NCBI GenBank assembly: GCA_022601215.1
Contig: JAHZIZ010000366.1
Location: 1-5,726, forward strand
Source of the DNA: Bacteroidota bacterium
GTDB lineage: Bacteria > Bacteroidota > Bacteroidia > Flavobacteriales > Flavobacteriaceae
Direction: 5' to 3'
Length of the DNA: 5,726 nt
The notes beneath the pieces are model-generated. The model searched no databases. It was not told the DNA's origin and was given only the letters and a program-made list of their open reading frames with translations. Below, piece after piece: positions 1-5,726 of this stretch. The first letter of the stretch is position 1. Every line of letters begins with the position of its first letter. The position numbers were made by a program, and so were the translations under genes.

Positions 1-605
1 GATCTGAAGAATTAGAACAACTTCGAAATCAGTACTTCGGAAGGTTAGAAATCTATTACTTTTTAACCAAAGAGCGTCGAGATATACCTTGGTTAAATGG
101 TCGTTTCGATGATGATAAGATGAAAATATTAACCAAGACTTTTATTGATATTCCAGATACCAGCGAGGTGTTTTTGTGTGGACCTGAAGAAATGGTGACT
201 TATGTAAGTAATTATTTAGTGAATGCGGGGTTGCCTAAGGAACTGGTGCATTTTGAATTGTTTGTCACTGGCCTTACTGAAGAGGATAAAGCACGGCAAG
301 AACGATTGGCAAAACAGAACGTTGAAGGAGTTGAAGTGGTTATAGTAGATGGAGGAAAAGAATTTACCTTCACAATGACTAAGGAGTATGATAATATTTT
401 AGATGCAGCGTTAGGGGCGGGTGCCGATTTACCTTTCGCTTGTAAAGGTGGAGTTTGTAGTACTTGTAAGTGCGAAGTGATAGATGGGAGTGTTGAGATG
501 AAAATAAATTATGCCTTAGAGGAAAAAGAAGTGGCGCAAAATTTTGTATTGAGCTGTCAAGCAGTTCCTACTTCAGACAAAGTAACTGTCGATTTTGATG
601 TGTAA
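1..605 (+). CDS. paaE: Phenylacetyl-CoA epoxidase reductase subunit PaaE, 5' end cut off by window
   Basis: This is the C-terminal part of the reductase that passes electrons from NADPH via FAD and a 2Fe-2S cluster to the PaaABC oxygenase. The frame is open from the window edge (first whole codon at base 3), so 200 residues are visible; family members are about 350 residues, so roughly 150 N-terminal residues (FAD domain and start of the NAD(P) domain) lie upstream. The internal ATG at 120 is not the start, because the 39 codons before it (with LNGRFDDDK just ahead of it) read as typical PaaE. FLCGPEEM, near fragment residues 57-64, is the end of the nucleotide-binding domain. A plant-type ferredoxin domain follows, with cluster cysteines at fragment residues 147, 152, 155 and 185 ([10 protein letters not shown] and LSCQA). 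It stops 26 bases before paaA. Lying ahead of paaA, rather than after paaD as in E. coli, is a variant order. Confidence 0.96.
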   Translation, partial: SEELEQLRNQYFGRLEIYYFLTKERRDIPWLNGRFDDDKMKILTKTFIDIPDTSEVFLCGPEEMVTYVSNYLVNAGLPKELVHFELFVTGLTEEDKARQERLAKQNVEGVEVVIVDGGKEFTFTMTKEYDNILDAALGAGADLPFACKGGVCSTCKCEVIDGSVEMKINYALEEKEVAQNFVLSCQAVPTSDKVTVDFDV

Positions 606-614
606 TACTACACA
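599..614. repeat. Perfect 6-bp inverted repeat across the paaE stop codon
   Basis: TGTGTA at 599-604 and TACACA at 609-614 are exact inverted copies around the 4-base spacer ATAC. The repeat covers the paaE stop codon and the start of the 26-base gap before paaA. It could form a small mRNA hairpin or be a protein-binding palindrome. A 6-bp repeat with a fixed short loop is expected about once by chance in a window this size, so only its position at a gene junction makes it worth recording. Confidence 0.3.
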
Positions 615-631
615 GAGTAAAGCAAGAAGAT

Positions 632-1588
632 ATGAGTGAAAAAGAAGTTAAAAACCTAGAAGAAATTTTTGAAGCACGTATTGCTCGTGATGAAAAAATA
701 GAGCCTAAGGATTGGATGCCTGAGAAATACAGAAAGACGCACATTCGTCAGATTTCACAGCACGCCCATTCAGAAATTGTAGGGATGCTTCCAGAAGGAA
801 ACTGGATCTCAAGAGCACCTTCTTTAAGAAGAAAGGCAGCTTTGCTAGCCAAAGTTCAAGACGAAGCAGGCCATGGTTTGTATTTGTATTCGGCCTGTGA
901 AACCCTTGGGATTTCACGCAACGAATTGTATGAACAATTACATTCTGGGAAAGCGAAGTACTCTTCAATTTTTAATTATCCTACCGTGACATGGGCAGAT
1001 ATGGGAGCTATTGGTTGGCTTGTAGATGGAGCGGCTATCATTAATCAAGTGCCTCTATGTAATACTTCCTATGGCCCCTATGCAAGAGCGATGGTGCGTG
1101 TATGTAAAGAAGAGAGTTTTCATCAACGTCAAGGTTTCGAAATTATGTTGAAACTTTGCAATGGATCCTCAGAGCAAAAAGAAATGGCTCAGGATGCTTT
1201 AAATAGATGGTGGTGGCCAAGTTTGATGATGTTGGGCCCTACAGATGCTGAATCTGTGCATACAGAACAGTCAATGAAATGGAAGCTTAAAAGAAAAACG
1301 AATGATGAATTACGTCAACAGTTTATTGATCAAACAGTACCTCAAGCGGATATTTTAGGTTTGACGATACCCGACCCAAATCTTAAATGGAATGAAGAAA
1401 CAGGCAGTTATGATTTTGGAGAAATAGACTGGGACGAGTTTTGGCAGGTAGTGAAGGGGCATGGGCCTTGCAACAAAAAACGTATGAAAGACCGAGTTGG
1501 AGCCTGGGAAAGAGGTGCTTGGGTAAGAGATGCTGCCATGGCCTATGCCGAAAAAACTGAAAAGAAAAAATTGAAAGAAGCAATTTAG
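632..1588 (+). CDS. paaA: 1,2-phenylacetyl-CoA epoxidase, catalytic subunit PaaA
   Basis: This is the catalytic di-iron subunit of the multicomponent epoxidase, which adds one oxygen atom of O2 to the ring of phenylacetyl-CoA to give the 1,2-epoxide; it is cytoplasmic. The product is 318 residues against about 309 in E. coli, the extra length being in a charged N-terminus. It follows the family from end to end. Likely iron ligands are Glu48 (HAHSEIVGM), Glu78 and His81 (QDEAGH), Asp132 (WLVDGAA), and Glu161 and His164 ([11 protein letters not shown]), so the site looks intact. Other hallmarks are [10 protein letters not shown] (109-118), SYGPYARAM (146-154) and the late FGEIDWDEF (262-270). 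The ATG at 632 follows a purine-rich AAGAAGA and puts the conserved block at the usual distance. The lysine-rich tail (KKKLKEAI) is unremarkable. paaB begins 10 bases later, so the two are clearly co-transcribed. Confidence 0.98.
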   Translation: MSEKEVKNLEEIFEARIARDEKIEPKDWMPEKYRKTHIRQISQHAHSEIVGMLPEGNWISRAPSLRRKAALLAKVQDEAGHGLYLYSACETLGISRNELYEQLHSGKAKYSSIFNYPTVTWADMGAIGWLVDGAAIINQVPLCNTSYGPYARAMVRVCKEESFHQRQGFEIMLKLCNGSSEQKEMAQDALNRWWWPSLMMLGPTDAESVHTEQSMKWKLKRKTNDELRQQFIDQTVPQADILGLTIPDPNLKWNEETGSYDFGEIDWDEFWQVVKGHGPCNKKRMKDRVGAWERGAWVRDAAMAYAEKTEKKKLKEAI

Positions 1589-1598
1589 AATCTTAGAT

Positions 1599-1883
1599 AT
1601 GAGTAAGAATTGGCCCTTATGGGAAGTATTTGTACGAAGTAAGAATGGACTGGAACATCGTCATTTTGGAAGCTTGCATGCCGCAGATGCAGAAATGGCT
1701 CTTGAAAATGCAAGGGATGTATATACACGACGTAACGAAGGAGTAAGTATTTGGGTGGTAGAAAGTAAAGATATCACTGCATCGAACCCAGCCGACAATG
1801 GAGAGTTGTTTGAACCAGCTCAAGACAAAGTATACCGTCATCCTACTTTTTATGATTTACCAGACGAAGTGAAACATATGTAA
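1599..1883 (+). CDS. paaB: 1,2-phenylacetyl-CoA epoxidase, small subunit PaaB
   Basis: This is the small subunit that in E. coli helps bridge PaaA-PaaC units in the assembled epoxidase and is needed for activity of the full complex, probably for docking the reductase (family knowledge). It has 94 residues, matching the roughly 95 of E. coli PaaB, and is alignable over its whole length: WPLWEVFVR (5-13), GSLHAADAEMALENARD (24-40), YTRR (42-45), SIWVV (50-54) and KVYRHPTFY (77-85). There are no cysteines, metal sites or membrane segments, as expected for a structural subunit. The start at 1599 lies 10 bases after the paaA stop, without a clear Shine-Dalgarno. It is followed by the largest gap in the window (71 bases), so the stoichiometry of PaaB and PaaC could be set after this gene. 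Confidence 0.97.
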   Translation: MSKNWPLWEVFVRSKNGLEHRHFGSLHAADAEMALENARDVYTRRNEGVSIWVVESKDITASNPADNGELFEPAQDKVYRHPTFYDLPDEVKHM

Positions 1884-1954
1884 CTAATTCCTGTAAATAT
1901 AGGAGTCTTAATGCCCCTTCTTGGGGGTGAGGGATAGCCCTCTTTAACTGTATT
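1884..1954 (+). promoter_or_regulatory. Hairpin-rich paaB-paaC intergenic gap
   Basis: This is the only sizeable non-coding stretch in the window. Three hairpins can be drawn by hand. The first is an 8-bp stem including two G-U pairs, 1887-1894 with 1899-1906 and a 4-base loop. The second is a G/C stem, CCCC 1914-1917 with GGGG at 1923-1926 (or shifted by one). The third is a perfect 5-bp stem, GAGGG 1929-1933 with CCCTC 1938-1942 and loop ATAG. Only three T residues follow the last stem, so it is a poor intrinsic terminator and the operon plainly continues. The G/C-rich core contrasts with the AT-rich surroundings. Possible roles are an mRNA processing or stability element, a weak attenuator, or a copy of a dispersed palindromic repeat. 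No promoter motif of the Bacteroidetes type (TTTG / TAnnTTTG) is evident. Confidence 0.45.
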
Positions 1955-2707
1955 ATGAACGAAGATTTATATAATTATATTCTAGGTATTGCCGACAATA
2001 GTTTGATTCTAGGTCAACGCCTTGGTGAGCTTTGCGGACATGGACCTAGTCTGGAAACGGATATTGCAGGAACCAATATTTCCTTGGATTTAATTGGGCA
2101 GACCCGAAGCTATTTTCAATATGCTGCGAAGCTTGCTGGAGATGATAGGACCGAAGATGACATTGCATTCTTACGTCTTGAAAAGCAATATACCAACGTA
2201 CTGTTAGTGGAACAACCTAACACTCATTTTGGATATGTTATGGCGCGTCAATATTTATTTGATGTGTTTCATCTTCTATTTCTGAAGGAATTGCAGGGTT
2301 CTAAAGATGAAACCTTGGCGGCTATAGCAAAAAAGGGAATCAAAGAAGTGAGTTATCATAAGCGTTTTTCGGGAGACTGGATAAAGAGATTAGGTGACGG
2401 TACAGAAGAGAGCCATGCTAAAATACAGGAGGCTATTGATGATTTGTGGACCTATACGGATGAGCTTTTTGATAGCACCGCAGCCGATGCTGTTATGACT
2501 GCCCAAGGTATTGGAGTTGATGTTTCTAAACTTAAGGATACATATTATAAGGAAGTGTCCGATCTTCTAGAAGAAGCAACTTTGGCAACACCCGAAAGTA
2601 AATACTTTACACGAGGAGGTAAAAAAGGAACTCACAGTGAACACATGGGATATTTGTTAAGTGATTTACAATACATGCAACGTACCTACCCAAATATGAA
2701 TTGGTAG
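1955..2707 (+). CDS. paaC: 1,2-phenylacetyl-CoA epoxidase, structural subunit PaaC
   Basis: This ferritin-like subunit pairs with PaaA in the epoxidase core. It shares the PaaA fold but, by family knowledge, does not carry the catalytic iron centre and acts structurally. It has 250 residues against about 248 in E. coli, complete at both ends. Recognisable blocks are LGQRLGELCGHGP (19-31), LDLIGQTR (44-51), LLVEQPN (83-89), a KEVSYHKRF helix (130-138), RLGDGTEESH (145-154) and the C-terminal RGGKKGTHSEHMG (220-232) followed by LQYMQR. The ATG at 1955 is the only reasonable start: the frame is closed by TGA at 1928, with only an ATT in between. No Shine-Dalgarno is seen; the leader is TAACTGTATT. 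It stops 30 bases before the chosen paaD start. Confidence 0.97.
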   Translation: MNEDLYNYILGIADNSLILGQRLGELCGHGPSLETDIAGTNISLDLIGQTRSYFQYAAKLAGDDRTEDDIAFLRLEKQYTNVLLVEQPNTHFGYVMARQYLFDVFHLLFLKELQGSKDETLAAIAKKGIKEVSYHKRFSGDWIKRLGDGTEESHAKIQEAIDDLWTYTDELFDSTAADAVMTAQGIGVDVSKLKDTYYKEVSDLLEEATLATPESKYFTRGGKKGTHSEHMGYLLSDLQYMQRTYPNMNW

Positions 2708-2737
2708 CATTCCTAGTTGAATTTAAATCCTTTATTG

Positions 2738-3241
2738 ATGACGATAGCTTTACAACCGAACATACAAGAACATTTGTTGGCTACCTTAGCGTTAGTATCC
2801 GATCCGGAGATTCCAGTTCTTACAGTGTTAGATCTTGGGGTGATTCGTGAGGCAATTGAGGAGAATGGCGTGGTTAGAATTAAACTTACACCAACCTATT
2901 CAGGTTGTCCCGCCATGGATGTAATTGGAGATGATTTAACTGCTGCCTTTGCCAAAGAAGGGAAAAAAGTGGAAGTGGAACTCATTTTAAGCCCTGCTTG
3001 GAGTACCGATTGGATTAGTGAAGACGGATTGGTGAAAATGGAGGAATATGGAATTGCAAGGCCGTTGTCTGAAACGGCAGATAAAGAAGCTTTATTAGGG
3101 AATAAAAAATTAGTAAAGTGCCCTCAGTGCGGGAGCACTCAAACCCATATGGTGAGTCAATTTGGATCTACGGCCTGTAAAGCATTGTTTCAATGTGACG
3201 ATTGTCAAGAACCTTTTGACTATTTTAAATGTTTGAAATAA
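2738..3241 (+). CDS. paaD: Epoxidase assembly protein PaaD (also named PaaJ in some schemes)
   Basis: PaaD is required for an active phenylacetyl-CoA epoxidase in vivo but is not part of the purified complex; it is thought to help metal or Fe-S maturation. I choose the ATG at 2738 (167 residues; E. coli about 165). A TTG at 2717 would add seven residues (MNLNPLL), but it has no better ribosome site and those residues are not a family feature. Residues about 10-90 form the MIP18/DUF59 domain, with SDPEIPVL (21-28), DLGV (32-35) and TPTYSGCPAMD (51-61, with Cys57). The C-terminal part is a cysteine-rich knuckle: Cys128, Cys131, Cys147, Cys153, Cys156 and Cys165, with the PaaD signature FGSTACKALFQC and PFDYFKC. 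This could bind zinc or a cluster. paaG starts 7 bases after its stop. Confidence 0.95.
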   Translation: MTIALQPNIQEHLLATLALVSDPEIPVLTVLDLGVIREAIEENGVVRIKLTPTYSGCPAMDVIGDDLTAAFAKEGKKVEVELILSPAWSTDWISEDGLVKMEEYGIARPLSETADKEALLGNKKLVKCPQCGSTQTHMVSQFGSTACKALFQCDDCQEPFDYFKCLK

Positions 3242-3248
3242 AAAAAAT
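3240..3248 (+). promoter_or_regulatory. A8 leader directly before the paaG start codon
   Basis: A run of eight A residues (3240-3247) plus one T fills the space between the last base of the paaD stop codon and the paaG ATG. There is no Shine-Dalgarno. A-rich, unstructured leaders favour initiation in Bacteroidetes (family knowledge), so this probably serves as the ribosome landing site. It supports the ATG at 3249 as the start. Confidence 0.4.
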
Positions 3249-4031
3249 ATGAGTCAATTTATTCAAGTCAATACCCAAAACAATCTTGCGATGTTAACCC
3301 TAAATCGCCCGGAAGTTTTTAATAGTTTTAATAGGGAAATGGCTTTAGAATTACAAAATCAATTAGATATATGTGCCGCCAATGACGAGATTCGAGCAAT
3401 TATCATCACGGGTAAAGGAAAGGCCTTTTGTGCAGGTCAAGATTTGCAAGAAGTAACGAACCCTGATCAAAACCCTGGGTTTAAAAAAATTCTAGAAGAG
3501 CATTATAATCCTATAATTACTCGGATAAGAGCTATTAAAAAACCAGTGATTGCAGCAGTGAATGGCGTTGCGGCCGGTGCAGGTGCCAATATTGCGTTGG
3601 CTTGCGATATAGTGGTTGGTTCTGAAAACGCGAGTTTTATACAAGCGTTTAGTAAAATTGGGTTGATTCCAGATAGTGCAGGTACATTTTTTCTTCCTAG
3701 AATTATAGGGTTTCAGAAAGCTTCTGCACTCATGATGACAGGAGATAAAGTTGGAGCTGTAGAAGCGGAAAAATTGGGAATGTTGTACAAAGTATTTCCT
3801 GCCGATGTGTTCCCTGAAGAGGTTATCAAACTTGGAGTCGTCATGTCTATGATGCCAACTAAGGCTTTGGGAATGACAAAACTATTGTTGAATGAGTCGT
3901 TAACCAATGATCTTTCCACCCAACTAGAACTAGAAAGTAAATTGCAAATTGAAGCTGCACAGAGTGATGACTATGCCGAAGGAGTAGCTGCTTTTGTAGA
4001 AAAAAGAAAACCAAATTTCAAAGGAAAGTAG
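3249..4031 (+). CDS. paaG: 1,2-epoxyphenylacetyl-CoA isomerase PaaG (crotonase family)
   Basis: PaaG converts the ring-1,2-epoxide of phenylacetyl-CoA to oxepin-CoA and can also shift double bonds in later intermediates. The 260 residues match E. coli PaaG (262) along their length: LNRPEVFNSFNREM (18-31), GKAFCAGQDLQ (57-67, oxyanion-hole region), KPVIAAVNGVAAGAGA (98-113), FSKIGLIPDSAGTFFLPR (134-151) and a C-terminal EGVAAFVEKRKPNFKGK. The two glutamates used by enoyl-CoA hydratases are absent: Asn114 and Phe134 occupy those places. Asp142 in IPDSAGT stands at the position of the catalytic Asp described for PaaG. This argues for isomerase rather than a PaaF hydratase. The stop TAG is followed at once, in the same frame, by the ATG of paaH. 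Confidence 0.93.
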   Translation: MSQFIQVNTQNNLAMLTLNRPEVFNSFNREMALELQNQLDICAANDEIRAIIITGKGKAFCAGQDLQEVTNPDQNPGFKKILEEHYNPIITRIRAIKKPVIAAVNGVAAGAGANIALACDIVVGSENASFIQAFSKIGLIPDSAGTFFLPRIIGFQKASALMMTGDKVGAVEAEKLGMLYKVFPADVFPEEVIKLGVVMSMMPTKALGMTKLLLNESLTNDLSTQLELESKLQIEAAQSDDYAEGVAAFVEKRKPNFKGK

Positions 4032-5192
4032 ATGGTCAAAAAAGTTGGAATCATAGGGGCTGGAACAATGGGTTCTGGTATAGCACAAGTAGCCGCCACC
4101 GCAGGTTGTGCAGTTAAATTATTTGATCTCAATGACGCTGCCTTGGATAAGGCTAAAGTGTCATTGGAAAAAATATTGAATCGTCTCATTGAAAAAGGTC
4201 GAATCGATTCCGAAGAAAAAAACAGAATTCAAGGAAATATTGAATATGTCAAAAGGTTGGACGCCTTGGCAGCATCAGATCTTACTATTGAAGCGATTGT
4301 TGAAAATTTAGACGTTAAAAAGAAGGTGTTTCACGAATTGGAAGGGTATGTGAGTGAGAATTGTATCATTGCATCTAACACATCTTCGTTATCCATTGCT
4401 TCTATTGCTGCTAGTTTAAAACATCCATCACGTTGTGTTGGAATTCATTTCTTTAATCCAGCACCTCTAATGCGTTTGGTAGAAGTAATTCCAGCCATTC
4501 AGACTTCAGAAAAAATTAAAAGTATTACACAAGAAACGATCGAATCTTGGGGGAAGATAGTTGCATTAGCAAAAGATACTCCAGGTTTTATTGTAAATCG
4601 TGTTGCTCGCCCTTTTTATGGTGAAGCGTTGAGGATTTATGAAGAAGGAGGCGCAGATTTTGCAACCATAGATCAAGCAATGAAATCTCAAGGTGGATTT
4701 AGAATGGGGCCGTTCGAATTGATGGATTTTATTGGCAATGATGTGAATTATACCGTCACAGAAACTGTTTTTAAAGAGTTTTATTACGATCCGAGATATC
4801 GACCATCCTTTACCCAAAAAAGATTGAGTGAAGCGGGTTACCTTGGACGAAAGTCAGGTAAAGGATATTATGAATATGGCGAAGGTGTTGAAAAGCCGAT
4901 ACCGAATGATGATAGTAATTTAGCTACGTCAATTTTTGAACGAGTTTTAATCATGCTTATCAATGAGGCCGCCGACGCCTTGTTTTTAAATATTGCCTCA
5001 GCCAAGGATATTGATAATGCTATGACGAAAGGTGTAAACTACCCGAAAGGACTATTGGCTTGGGCAGATGAAAAAGGGATTGATTGGTGTGTGAATGAGT
5101 TGGATAGAATGTACGATGTATACCACGAAGATCGGTATCGTTGTTCCCCTATTTTAAGAAAAATGAAATCGAAAAACCAAACATTTTTTTAA
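4032..5192 (+). CDS. paaH: 3-hydroxyacyl-CoA dehydrogenase, PaaH-type
   Basis: This NAD-dependent enzyme is expected to oxidise 3-hydroxyadipyl-CoA to 3-oxoadipyl-CoA in the lower paa pathway. The N-terminal Rossmann domain carries GAGTMG (9-14) and the NAD-ribose acid Asp32 (LFDLND). Catalytic residues known from the family are present: Ser118 (SNTSS), His139 (GIHFFNPAP), Glu151 twelve residues later and Asn189 (PGFIVNRV). The 3HCDH C-terminal domain (about 185-281, with RMGPFELMDFIGND and GRKSGKGYYEY) is followed by a second, divergent copy (about 300-380, with GVNYPKGLLAWADEKG). At 386 residues it is longer than the single-domain form (about 280) but shorter than E. coli PaaH (about 475). 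Other 3-hydroxyacyl-CoA substrates cannot be excluded; the assignment rests on context. It starts with no gap after the paaG stop and overlaps paaI by one base (TAATG). Confidence 0.93.
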   Translation: MVKKVGIIGAGTMGSGIAQVAATAGCAVKLFDLNDAALDKAKVSLEKILNRLIEKGRIDSEEKNRIQGNIEYVKRLDALAASDLTIEAIVENLDVKKKVFHELEGYVSENCIIASNTSSLSIASIAASLKHPSRCVGIHFFNPAPLMRLVEVIPAIQTSEKIKSITQETIESWGKIVALAKDTPGFIVNRVARPFYGEALRIYEEGGADFATIDQAMKSQGGFRMGPFELMDFIGNDVNYTVTETVFKEFYYDPRYRPSFTQKRLSEAGYLGRKSGKGYYEYGEGVEKPIPNDDSNLATSIFERVLIMLINEAADALFLNIASAKDIDNAMTKGVNYPKGLLAWADEKGIDWCVNELDRMYDVYHEDRYRCSPILRKMKSKNQTFF

Positions 5193-5194
5193 TG
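5184..5194 (+). other. T7 run with TAATG stop-start overlap between paaH and paaI
   Basis: The last paaH codons are TTT TTT TAA (5184-5192), and the A at 5192 is also the first base of the paaI ATG. A one-base stop-start overlap usually means translational coupling, with terminating ribosomes restarting at once. The seven T residues just before it would allow a -1 slip into the paaI frame with perfect re-pairing of the Phe tRNA; whether that happens is unknown. Confidence 0.7.
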
Positions 5195-5599
5195 GAAGGT
5201 GCTAAAATTCCATATAAAATGTTATCCCAAGATGCTTATAGTAGTTGGTTGGGAATTGAAATATTAACATGTGAAATAGGTCACGTTAAGGTGGGCATGA
5301 CTATTCGAAAGGAAATGCTTAATAGCATGAACTATGCCCATGGAGGCATTAGCTATTCTTTGGCGGATACTGCTTTCGGTTTTACAGCAAATACACATGG
5401 AAAATATGCCGTATCTATTGAGACCAGTGTTAATCATATCGAAGCATTGGAAGAAGGTGATTATATTACGGCCGAGGCAACAGTCAATTTGCAAAAAAAG
5501 AAAGTCGGTTTTAATATCGTAGAAGTAAAACGCGGAGATGAGTTGGTAGCACTTTTTAAAGGAGTTGTGTATCGAACCACAAAAGATTGGAAAGAATAA
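5192..5599 (+). CDS. paaI: Phenylacetate pathway hotdog thioesterase PaaI
   Basis: PaaI hydrolyses CoA thioesters of hydroxylated phenylacetates and is thought to free CoA trapped in dead-end products of the epoxidase (family knowledge). With the ATG at 5192 the product has 135 residues against 140 in E. coli, and the conserved LGIE block falls at nearly the same distance from the N-terminus. An upstream ATG at 5141 would add 17 residues and overlap paaH by 52 bases, so I reject it. The single hotdog domain shows Asn43 (EMLNSMN), His50-Gly51-Gly52 (AHGG) and the catalytic Asp59 (SLADTAFGF), matching Asp61 of E. coli PaaI; the final strands include TAEATV, GFNIVEV and VALFKGVVYR. The thiolase gene starts two bases after its stop. 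Confidence 0.95.
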   Translation: MEGAKIPYKMLSQDAYSSWLGIEILTCEIGHVKVGMTIRKEMLNSMNYAHGGISYSLADTAFGFTANTHGKYAVSIETSVNHIEALEEGDYITAEATVNLQKKKVGFNIVEVKRGDELVALFKGVVYRTTKDWKE

Positions 5600-5601
5600 T
5601 T

Positions 5602-5726
5602 ATGAAAGAAGCATATATCATTGACGGGGTTAGAACTCCAATTGGAAATTATAAAGGGACGCTTAGTGCTGTGCGAACAGACGATTTGGGAGCCCATGTT
5701 ATTAAAGCACTAGTTGAGAAGAATCC
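5602..5726 (+). CDS. paaJ: Thiolase PaaJ/PcaF type (3-oxoadipyl-CoA thiolase), 3' end cut off by window
   Basis: Only 41 complete codons are visible; thiolases are about 400 residues. The N-terminus has the thiolase opening DGVRTPIGNYKGTLS (8-22) followed by VRTDDLGAHVI, closely following E. coli PaaJ (DGIRTPIGRYGGALSSVRADDL). In the pathway this enzyme cleaves 3-oxo-5,6-dehydrosuberyl-CoA and later 3-oxoadipyl-CoA, giving acetyl-CoA and succinyl-CoA. The active-site cysteine and histidines lie beyond the window, so catalytic integrity cannot be judged. The ATG follows the paaI stop by two bases (TAATTATG), implying coupled translation. PcaF of the beta-ketoadipate pathway has a nearly identical N-terminus, but the paa neighbours favour PaaJ. 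Confidence 0.9.
   Translation, partial: MKEAYIIDGVRTPIGNYKGTLSAVRTDDLGAHVIKALVEKN

Noticed and set aside
120..605. Stand-alone ferredoxin gene starting at the ATG at 120
   Set aside because: The same frame is open to the window edge and its upstream codons match the PaaE nucleotide-binding domain, so this is the tail of a longer reductase.
705..968. Reverse-strand open frame inside paaA, with similar reverse frames at 1383-1583, 1617-1841, 3713-3919, 3971-4189, 4566-4817, 5264-5494 and 5461-5697
   Set aside because: All lie opposite well-supported paa genes, show no recognisable protein motif, and have no room for their own control regions; they are antisense shadows.
1929..1945. Intrinsic terminator after paaB
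   Set aside because: The stem is only 5 bp and is followed by just three T residues, and the next gene encodes a partner subunit of the same complex; weak attenuation remains possible.
2717..2737. TTG start for paaD at 2717
   Set aside because: The seven extra residues are not a family feature, no ribosome site supports the TTG, and the ATG at 2738 gives the usual length.
5141..5191. Longer paaI starting at 5141
   Set aside because: It would overlap paaH by 52 bases and add 17 residues that push the conserved hotdog core out of register with known PaaI; the TAATG at 5190-5194 is the natural start.
5334..5522. Forward open frame of 62 codons inside paaI
   Set aside because: It is another frame of paaI, whose own frame carries the hotdog thioesterase motifs; the 62-residue product has no recognisable features.
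1..5726. A novel defence, mobile or biosynthetic system
   Set aside because: All nine genes match known members of the phenylacetate pathway in length and motifs, and no unexplained coding capacity remains.

Overview
The window is a single block of genes on the + strand from a phenylacetate degradation (paa) operon. It contains no undescribed system. AT-rich DNA, A-rich gene leaders, few clear Shine-Dalgarno sequences and the gene order E-A-B-C-D-G-H-I-J suggest a member of the Bacteroidetes, most likely a flavobacterium. That placement rests on composition and style plus family knowledge, not on a marker gene.

Layout. Bases 1-605 hold the 3' two thirds of paaE, the reductase. Then come paaA (632-1588) and paaB (1599-1883), a 71-base gap with three potential hairpins, paaC (1955-2707), paaD (start chosen at 2738, end 3241), paaG (3249-4031), paaH (4032-5192), paaI (5192-5599) and the first 41 codons of a paaJ-type thiolase (5602 to the window end). 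No non-coding stretch exceeds 71 bases. I see no tRNA, rRNA, mobile element, CRISPR array, promoter or convincing terminator. Every reverse-strand open frame is a shadow of one of these genes.

How the genes work together (established for the E. coli and Pseudomonas pathway, inferred here by homology). PaaA, PaaB and PaaC form the oxygenase core and PaaE feeds it electrons from NADPH through FAD and a 2Fe-2S centre. PaaD is needed for assembly, probably of an iron-sulphur or di-iron centre. The complex turns phenylacetyl-CoA into the ring-1,2-epoxide. PaaG isomerises the epoxide to the oxepin-CoA. After ring opening by PaaZ (not in this window), the thiolase, a PaaF-type hydratase (not seen here), PaaH and the thiolase again give acetyl-CoA and succinyl-CoA. 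PaaI is a thioesterase thought to release CoA from dead-end hydroxylated products.

The points most worth a second look are the hairpin-rich paaB-paaC gap and two tight gene junctions. paaG and paaH share a reading frame and are separated by a single TAG. paaH ends on a T7 run that would slip exactly into the frame of paaI. The paa ligase (paaK), paaZ and a regulator would be expected outside the window.
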